Source of the DNA: Verrucomicrobiota bacterium
GTDB taxonomy: Bacteria; Verrucomicrobiota; Verrucomicrobiia; Chthoniobacterales; UBA10450
Length of the DNA stretch: 9,028 bases
Direction: 5' to 3'
NCBI GenBank assembly: GCA_003218525.1
Contig: QHNU01000129.1
Span: forward strand, 9,001-18,028
The position numbers and the translations under genes were made by a program. Below the pieces are notes generated by a model. That model was not told the origin of the DNA, did no database searches, and was given only the letters and a program-made list of their open reading frames with translations. This document shows positions 5,762 to 9,028 of the stretch, piece by piece (position 1 is the stretch's first letter; every line of letters starts with the position of its first letter).

Positions 5762-6601
5762 ATGAAAAAGTTAAGATTACTTAGCCTAGTTGGCATCACA
5801 TCGATCGCACTCACTTATGCCGCGTGGGCCGGTCCTCACGGGGGAGGTGGAGGAGGCTTCGGTGGTGGTGGTTTTCACGGTGGTGGCGGCCGGGCTGGGC
5901 CAGCCGGAGGCGGTTTCCGTGGCGGTGGCGGCGGAGCTCCGCACTTCTCAGGCGGGCCGGCGCGCTTCGGAGGCGGAGGCACGCGCTTCGCAGGCAGAGC
6001 TGGCATGTCACCGATGAGACCGCGCTTCTCTTCGGGATTCGGCCGGGTAACGAATAGTCGCCAGATGCTTTCAAACGTCGCGCGCAATCGTAGTGCGATT
6101 CCTTCATCCGCGCATGCGTCGCGAGCATTTTCGCAACGCGGGTCGAACGGACGAACGGACCACATAGCCGAGCGTCATGACGCAAATTGGCATGGCGACT
6201 GGGACCGGCGGCACGCACATTTTGACCATGGTCGCTTCTTTGTTTTTGTCGACGGCTTCTGGTGCGGATTAGACGACGGATTCTTTCCATGGGACTACCT
6301 GCCGTATTACGCCGATGATTATTACCCATATGATTACTACACTGCTGACGTTCCTCAGTACGATAACGACAACACCGAGCCCGCTTATAACGAAGTCCCG
6401 GCGGCTGATTCCACCGTCCAAGCCGTGCAAACGGAGCTCACTCAACTGGGCTATTACAACGGTCCAGTCGATGGCTTTTTCGGTCCGGCTACACGTGACG
6501 CCGTCGCGAAGTATCAAATCGCCAACAACCTCGATGTAACCGGAAGTCTGTCGCCCGTCATGCTGCAGGTCCTTAACTTGTCACAAGCAACAGGTAGCTA
6601 A
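5762..6601 (+). CDS. Secreted Gly/His-rich protein with C-terminal peptidoglycan-binding domain (array member 1)
   Basis: The 279-residue product has a Sec signal peptide (MKKLRLLSLVGITSIAL, ending in AWA at about residue 23), then a Gly-rich region with HGGGG and GGFHGGGG motifs (24-75), a basic Arg/Ser linker (76-135), an His/Trp/Asp-rich patch (RHDANWHGDWDRRHAHFDHG), a Tyr/Asp-rich stretch (about 175-200) and a PG_binding_1 domain (about 216-273, VQTELTQLGYYNGPVDGFFG). It should be exported and held to the cell wall; the His/Asp patches could bind metal, which is inference. The ATG at 5762 is preferred over the in-frame ATG at 5727 because in the third copy the equivalent upstream frame is closed by TAG. 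The ribosome-binding site is weak (TTGAG directly before). The linker is about 46 residues longer than in member 2. Confidence 0.88.
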   Translation: MKKLRLLSLVGITSIALTYAAWAGPHGGGGGGFGGGGFHGGGGRAGPAGGGFRGGGGGAPHFSGGPARFGGGGTRFAGRAGMSPMRPRFSSGFGRVTNSRQMLSNVARNRSAIPSSAHASRAFSQRGSNGRTDHIAERHDANWHGDWDRRHAHFDHGRFFVFVDGFWCGLDDGFFPWDYLPYYADDYYPYDYYTADVPQYDNDNTEPAYNEVPAADSTVQAVQTELTQLGYYNGPVDGFFGPATRDAVAKYQIANNLDVTGSLSPVMLQVLNLSQATGS

Positions 6602-6657
6602 CAGGCGCGAAATTGATCGATGAATCTCACACATTTGACGGTTGGTAGGGCAGAGGA

Positions 6658-6706
6658 GGGAGCAATGGAGGTGGGCGTCCTTGGCGGCGCTCACTTCCAG
6701 CTCGTT
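6658..6706 (+). repeat. Array repeat C, copy 1 (3' block after Gly-rich gene 1)
   Basis: This 49-nt block matches 8605-8653 at 45 positions, starting with the identical GGGAGCAATGGAGGTGGGCG and ending CGCTCACTTCCAGCTCGTT. It begins about 55 nt after each gene's stop codon. It holds a strong AGGAGGG ribosome-binding-like motif followed by ATG, and can be read as a 22-codon ORF (6665-6733). Three of four differences between copies change the amino acid or act outside third positions, so conservation looks DNA- or RNA-level rather than peptide-level. Confidence 0.75.
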
Positions 6707-6733
6707 TCCGCGGACAGAAGCACAAATCAATGA
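6665..6733 (+). CDS. Possible 22-residue micro-ORF in the 3' block
   Basis: ATG at 6665, preceded by AGGAGGGAGCA, gives MEVGVLGGAHFQLVSADRST then NQ and a TGA. The second copy (8612-8677) gives MEVGALSDAHFQLVGPDGSA then S. The initiation signal is the best in the window. The peptide has no recognisable feature, and substitution pattern does not support protein-level selection. Confidence 0.2.
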   Translation: MEVGVLGGAHFQLVSADRSTNQ

Positions 6734-6768
6734 GGATCGCCTACGCCAATGGCGCCCGGAGCTGCCTC

Positions 6769-6795
6769 AAAAAACCTGACGGCGCAGCGCCGTCA
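6769..6795 (-). terminator. Terminator-like hairpin on the - strand, upstream of the receiver gene
   Basis: Arms 6777-6784 (TGACGGCG) and 6788-6795 (CGCCGTCA) form a perfect 8-bp GC-rich stem with loop CAG. Read on the - strand it is followed by GGTTTTTT (from 6776 to 6769), the form of an intrinsic terminator. No - strand gene ends here, so it may stop antisense transcription across the receiver gene or act as a leader structure on the + strand. Confidence 0.5.
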
Positions 6796-6826
6796 AACCG
6801 TCACCAATCTAACGAGATTGAATATT

Positions 6827-7282
6827 ATGAATAGAATTATTGAAGCGAATTTTCTCCCTCCTCCCGTTGAAGAAGCCGAAGAGAAAGCCCGCATCTTAAT
6901 CATCGATGATAGCCGCGATTTCACTTACTCTGCCAAACGCGCGCTGGAAAGGACCAGGCGCTACTCGGTTTGGGAAGAAAACGATCCGGCGAAGGCTCAC
7001 CAAACCGCGCAGCGCGTTAAGCCTGACCTTATTCTTCTTGATATTGCGATGCCGGAAACCGATGGCGGCGAAGTCGCCGCCCGGATTGAATCGGACTCGA
7101 CATTGCACAGAACGCCGATTGTTTTTCTCACGGCACTGGTCACGAAAGCGGAGGCAAGATCGGGTCTCCGGATCCAAGGGCATCCATTTTTGGCCAAGCC
7201 GATCAGCGTTCCAGACTTGGTCGCAGGCGTTGAACGGTATCTGCCCGCCCACGCAGCGTCCAGCGAAGCACATTTCGCCTAA
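6827..7282 (+). CDS. Stand-alone CheY-like receiver protein
   Basis: The product is 151 residues: a 20-residue acidic N-terminal tail, then a single receiver domain and no output domain. Key residues are present: D27/D28 in ILIIDDS, phospho-acceptor D72 in LILLDIAMP, T102 in FLTALV and K124 in FLAKPI. Single-domain receivers act as phosphate shuttles or bind partner proteins. No kinase is adjacent, so the partner may be a hybrid or PAS kinase elsewhere, or the one at 1826-4219 (inference). The ATG at 6827 is chosen because the frame upstream to the ATG at 6749 runs through the hairpin at 6777-6795 and encodes an unconserved basic tail. The ribosome-binding site is weak. It separates array units 1 and 2. 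A decayed relative of its first third lies at 201-294. Confidence 0.92.
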   Translation: MNRIIEANFLPPPVEEAEEKARILIIDDSRDFTYSAKRALERTRRYSVWEENDPAKAHQTAQRVKPDLILLDIAMPETDGGEVAARIESDSTLHRTPIVFLTALVTKAEARSGLRIQGHPFLAKPISVPDLVAGVERYLPAHAASSEAHFA

Positions 7283-7513
7283 ACGAAGAAACATTTAGCG
7301 CTCTTATTACCGTGCCTACGCCGGGCACAACCGTCATAGGCAGAATGTTAGGGGGGGTGTCCTCGCGATCTTTTTTTATCCCCTGAGGTTCTAAGTCACG
7401 GAAAAATGTATCTAGTCACATCGACGTGAAGCTGAGCGTTACGCCAGCCAGCGGAAGCGATATGAGGTCACCTGAGGCGATTAGCACTGCGTAAGCCATC
7501 ACAGTTGAGCGAT
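7283..7513. other. Intergenic stretch after the receiver gene
   Basis: No gene is seen. It holds a weak hairpin GTGCC/GGCAC (about 7311-7327), a run of seven G (7351-7357) and a run of seven T (7371-7377). The T-run is not directly preceded by a stable stem, so a terminator is not claimed. Confidence 0.4.
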
Positions 7514-7596
7514 CTCGAGCAACGCTCATTAGTCGGTCATTCTTCCGTCGCAAGGTCAGCAAAGCGCGCGGCATCTATGATGTGCTTTGGCTAATG
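7514..7596. repeat. Array repeat A, copy 2
   Basis: This matches 5020-5104 (shared core CGTCGCAAGGTCAGCAAAGC) and marks the left edge of unit 2. Right after CTAATG (7591-7596) copy 2 jumps to CAATCCCCC, having lost about 70 nt including the CCCACGTGGG dyad and the 5' arm of the GGGAT/ATCCC stem. Confidence 0.85.
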
Positions 7597-7637
7597 CAAT
7601 CCCCCACGCGCGCAATGGCGGCGACAGCACCGCCGCC
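7597..7637 (+). promoter_or_regulatory. Degenerate leader element before the truncated ORF
   Basis: Only the 3' half remains: ATCCC (7599-7603) and the imperfect dyad CACGCGCG (7605-7612). A stem GGCGGC/GCCGCC (7617-7622 with 7632-7637) follows in the place of the GCGAC/GTCGC stem of L0. The ATCCC end is 49 nt before the ATG at 7652. Confidence 0.5.
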
Positions 7638-7651
7638 AATACGGTGAGGTT

Positions 7652-7753
7652 ATGAAAAGGGATAGCTCACACGATAAAGGAATGCCATTATCGCGGCAGT
7701 TCATTAGATCGCTCGGCGATAGTCGTAATCTGCGCCTAGCCCGCGATCTTTGA
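7652..7753 (+). pseudogene. Truncated 33-codon copy of the membrane-helix ORF
   Basis: The frame reads MKRDSSHDKGMPLSRQFIRS then LGDSRNLRLARDL and stops at TGA 7751-7753. It aligns without gaps to the first 33 residues of the 122-residue protein at 5227. After the codon pair GATCTT, copy 1 continues for 89 more codons, while copy 2 jumps straight to the TGAGTGCAAAAACGACC that in copy 1 lies at 5608. A deletion of about 280 bp therefore removed the middle and the membrane helix and placed a stop at the junction. Its leader is also damaged. Copy 1 could instead have gained an insertion, but the intact frame and membrane helix favour deletion in copy 2. Confidence 0.75.
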
Positions 7754-7858
7754 GTGCAAAAACGACCTTGAAGTTGTCGATCGATTGCGGCAGCGCCTCG
7801 GGGCATCGGCAAGAGGGAGTACGGATCATCTCCCGCACGGGATACTCGAAAATCCCCC
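7751..7858. repeat. Array repeat B, copy 2 (leader block of Gly-rich gene 2)
   Basis: This is nearly identical to 5608-5716, including GTGCAAAAACGACCTTGAAG and the GGGAG/CTCCC pair. Unit 3 lacks this block and retains only the last part from about 8747, so the full block is not required for having a Gly-rich gene. Confidence 0.85.
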
Positions 7859-7887
7859 GCATGCGTAATGGCTACGAACGCAAGCGT
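7832..7887 (+). promoter_or_regulatory. Leader element L2, upstream of Gly-rich gene 2
   Basis: Dyads: CCCGCACGGG (7832-7841); GGGAT/ATCCC (7839-7843 with 7852-7856, loop ACTCGAAA); CGCATGCG (7858-7865); ACGC-AA-GCGT (7878-7887). The ATCCC end is 47 nt before the ATG at 7903. Compared with L1, one pair of the third dyad and one of the fourth have changed on both sides. Confidence 0.7.
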
Positions 7888-7902
7888 AACGATCTTTGGA
7901 GT

Positions 7903-8550
7903 ATGAAAAAGTTAAAATTACTTAGTCTAGTCGGCATCACATCGATTGCCCTAGCTAACGCCGGATGGGCAGCTGGCCACGGCGGCGGTGGAGGAGGATT
8001 CGGTGGTGGTGGTTTTCACGGTGGTGGCGGCCGAGCTGGGCCAGCTGGAGGCGGTTTCCGTGGCGGTGGCGGTGTCCGTGGCGGTTTCGGCGGAGGAGCA
8101 GGATTCCGTTCTCGCGGACCAGGATTCAGTGGTCGTCCCTTCAATGGAAGAATGGGCCGTATCGTCGAACGTCACGATGCAAATTGGCACCGCGATTGGG
8201 ACCGGCACCATGGCCACTTCTTCCACAATCGGTTCTTTGTCTTTGACGACGGTTTCTGGTTTGGACTGGATCCCTGGTTTTATCCTTACGACGATTACTA
8301 TGCGTACGACGACCAGGATTATTACGGATACGGAGCGTCCAACGATCCATATTCGGTGTCGATGGTCGGTGCCGTCCAATCGGACCTGGCCAGGCAAGGT
8401 TACTATCGCGGTGTGATCGACGGTGTTTACGGCCCGCAGACGCGCGTGGCCATCACGCGTTATCAAAGCAATCACGGGTTGCAAGTGACCGGTAGTCTTA
8501 CTACGGCCATGCTGCGATCCCTCGGGTTGCCACAACCAACAGGTAGCTAA
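7903..8550 (+). CDS. Secreted Gly/His-rich protein with C-terminal peptidoglycan-binding domain (array member 2)
   Basis: The 215-residue paralogue of member 1 has a signal peptide MKKLKLLSLVGITSIAL ending GWA (about residue 23), a Gly-rich region with HGGGG repeats (24-65), an His/Trp/Asp patch (VERHDANWHRDWDRHHGHFF), a Tyr/Asp-rich stretch (about 127-145) and a PG_binding_1 domain (about 153-209, VQSDLARQGYYRGVIDGVYG). The first 57 residues are almost identical to member 1, while the binding domain is clearly diverged. Export and wall binding are expected by family; the ligand and wider role are unknown. GGAG stands one base before the ATG. Longer in-frame starts at 7861 and 7750 fall in the leader dyads and are rejected. 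Both complete members end in TGS. Confidence 0.88.
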   Translation: MKKLKLLSLVGITSIALANAGWAAGHGGGGGGFGGGGFHGGGGRAGPAGGGFRGGGGVRGGFGGGAGFRSRGPGFSGRPFNGRMGRIVERHDANWHRDWDRHHGHFFHNRFFVFDDGFWFGLDPWFYPYDDYYAYDDQDYYGYGASNDPYSVSMVGAVQSDLARQGYYRGVIDGVYGPQTRVAITRYQSNHGLQVTGSLTTAMLRSLGLPQPTGS

Positions 8551-8604
8551 CAAGCGCGGAATACCTTGATGAGAATCTCATATTCCACGGTTTCCAGGAG
8601 AGAT

Positions 8605-8653
8605 GGGAGCAATGGAGGTGGGCGCCCTTAGTGACGCTCACTTCCAGCTCGTT
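8605..8653 (+). repeat. Array repeat C, copy 2 (3' block after Gly-rich gene 2)
   Basis: This is the counterpart of 6658-6706, beginning 55 nt after the stop of member 2. It contains a 21-codon micro-ORF (8612-8677) behind GGGAGCA. It links unit 2 to unit 3, which starts about 100 nt further on. Confidence 0.75.
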
Positions 8654-8750
8654 GGTCCGGACGGGAGCGCAAGTTGAATGAGAAGGAATTCGATGAAATC
8701 GCCACTGATTCTTCTCTTCACGCGCGACGGTGACTCGCTATGGCGTACAT

Positions 8751-8807
8751 CCCGAGCGGGGTACTAGAAAATCCCCCGCATGTGGAATGGCCGCGAAACG
8801 GAACCGT
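8751..8807 (+). promoter_or_regulatory. Leader element L3, upstream of Gly-rich gene 3
   Basis: Dyads: CCCGAGCGGG (8751-8760); GGGGT/ATCCC (8758-8762 with 8771-8775, held by a G.U pair); CGCATGTG (8777-8784); ACGG-AA-CCGT (8798-8807). The ATCCC end is 48 nt before the ATG at 8823. An in-frame TAG before that ATG shows the stretch is not translated as part of gene 3. Confidence 0.7.
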
Positions 8808-8822
8808 AACGATGTTTAGAGT

Positions 8823-9028
8823 ATGAAAAAGTTAAAATTACTTAGTCTAGTCGGCATCACATCGATCGCCCTAGCTCACGCAGGATTGGCAGCTGGCCAC
8901 GGCGGGGGCGGAGGCGGCCACGGTGGTGGTGGTGGTTTCCACGGCGGTGGTGGTTTCCACGGCGGTGGCGGTTTCCATGGGGGAGGTTTCGGCGGTGGCG
9001 GTTTCCACGGGGGAGGCTTTCGTGGTGG
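8823..9028 (+). CDS. Secreted Gly/His-rich protein, array member 3 (3' end outside window)
   Basis: The first 68 codons are present. The signal peptide MKKLKLLSLVGITSIAL is identical to member 2 and is followed by AHAGLAAGHGG, with cleavage expected near residue 23. The mature part is nearly pure Gly with regular His/Phe, in repeated GGGGFHGGGGFH units, more regular and His-richer than members 1 and 2. A C-terminal peptidoglycan-binding domain is expected from the paralogues but lies outside the window. The start is certain to be at or after 8823, because the frame upstream has TAG (8817-8819). AGAG stands before the ATG. The coding repeat is made of near-identical 15-18 nt units, so its length may vary between strains by slippage. 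Confidence 0.85.
   Translation, partial: MKKLKLLSLVGITSIALAHAGLAAGHGGGGGGHGGGGGFHGGGGFHGGGGFHGGGFGGGGFHGGGFRG
8932..9028 (+). repeat. Coding tandem repeat of GGTTTCCACGG-type units
   Basis: Units of 15 to 18 nt, each around GGTTTCCACGGCGGTGG, recur at least five times and run to the window edge. They encode GGFHGGG. Some units differ only at third positions (CAC/CAT, GGC/GGG), which points to older expansion with retained protein sequence. Confidence 0.8.

Noticed and set aside
6749..6826. Longer start for the receiver protein at 6749
   Set aside because: The extra 26 residues are basic and unconserved, and the stretch contains a perfect hairpin, so it is more likely leader. It cannot be fully excluded.
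7351..7377. Seven-G and seven-T runs as a terminator of the receiver gene
   Set aside because: No stable stem directly precedes the T-run.
7951..8553. Long - strand open frame (200 codons) opposite Gly-rich gene 2, and a similar one at 5811-6329
   Set aside because: Low-complexity GGN codons give stop-free frames on the other strand. The predicted proteins are Thr/Val- or Arg-rich without domains, while the + frames have signal peptides and a known domain.
8708..8728. ILLFTRD peptide match between a short frame here and a - strand frame at 455-435 (17 of 21 bases)
   Set aside because: It is too short, with no similarity on either side and no gene context. Treated as chance.
8932..9028. Regular short repeats that might suggest a CRISPR array
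   Set aside because: The repeats are direct 15-18 nt units in frame without spacers and encode GGFHGGG, so they are a coding repeat.

Overview
The window looks like part of a free-living bacterial chromosome, probably a soil Verrucomicrobiota of the Chthoniobacterales/'Udaeobacter' type. That assignment is inference from protein style only: long PAS/GAF hybrid kinases with NarL-type regulators, stand-alone receiver proteins, and families of small secreted Gly-rich proteins. No marker gene is present. There are no tRNA or rRNA genes, CRISPR arrays, transposases or phage genes.

Left part (1-4219). The window opens in the last 25 codons of a NarL/LuxR-type response regulator on the + strand. 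Next comes a region (80-566) with a decayed receiver-domain fragment on the - strand. Three genes on the - strand follow. Transcription runs from a soluble three-PAS, GAF, HisKA_3 histidine kinase (4219-1826) into its overlapping NarL/LuxR-type response regulator (1860-1141), then to a small cupin-like protein (992-567). Kinase and regulator form an evident two-component pair. The regulator is a paralogue of the fragment at position 2.

Middle (4220-5019). A divergent region with several inverted repeats leads to a + strand SRPBCC-fold protein (4576-4992). A perfect 12-bp terminator-like hairpin lies just before its start codon.

Right part (5020-9028). This is a tandem, partly degraded paralogous array. 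Each unit has a short leader rich in inverted repeats, then a secreted Gly/His-rich protein whose complete copies end in a peptidoglycan-binding domain (5762-6601, 7903-8550, and a third from 8823 that runs off the end). A conserved roughly 49-bp 3' block follows the two complete copies. The first two units also carry an upstream small ORF: full length with a C-terminal membrane helix in unit 1 (5227-5595), and cut to 33 codons by a deletion in unit 2 (7652-7753). A stand-alone CheY-like receiver (6827-7282) sits between units 1 and 2.

The most interesting signal is the leader. Four good copies and one degenerate copy lie at a near-constant 47-49 nt before a start codon. Several of their short dyads differ between copies by paired or G.T-tolerated changes. 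The 109-nt leader block of units 1 and 2 is more conserved than much of the coding sequence it precedes. This suggests a shared cis-regulatory element controlling a family of cell-wall-associated proteins. A plausible but unproven model is that the neighbouring phosphorelay genes respond to envelope or environmental signals and the array supplies wall-binding surface proteins.
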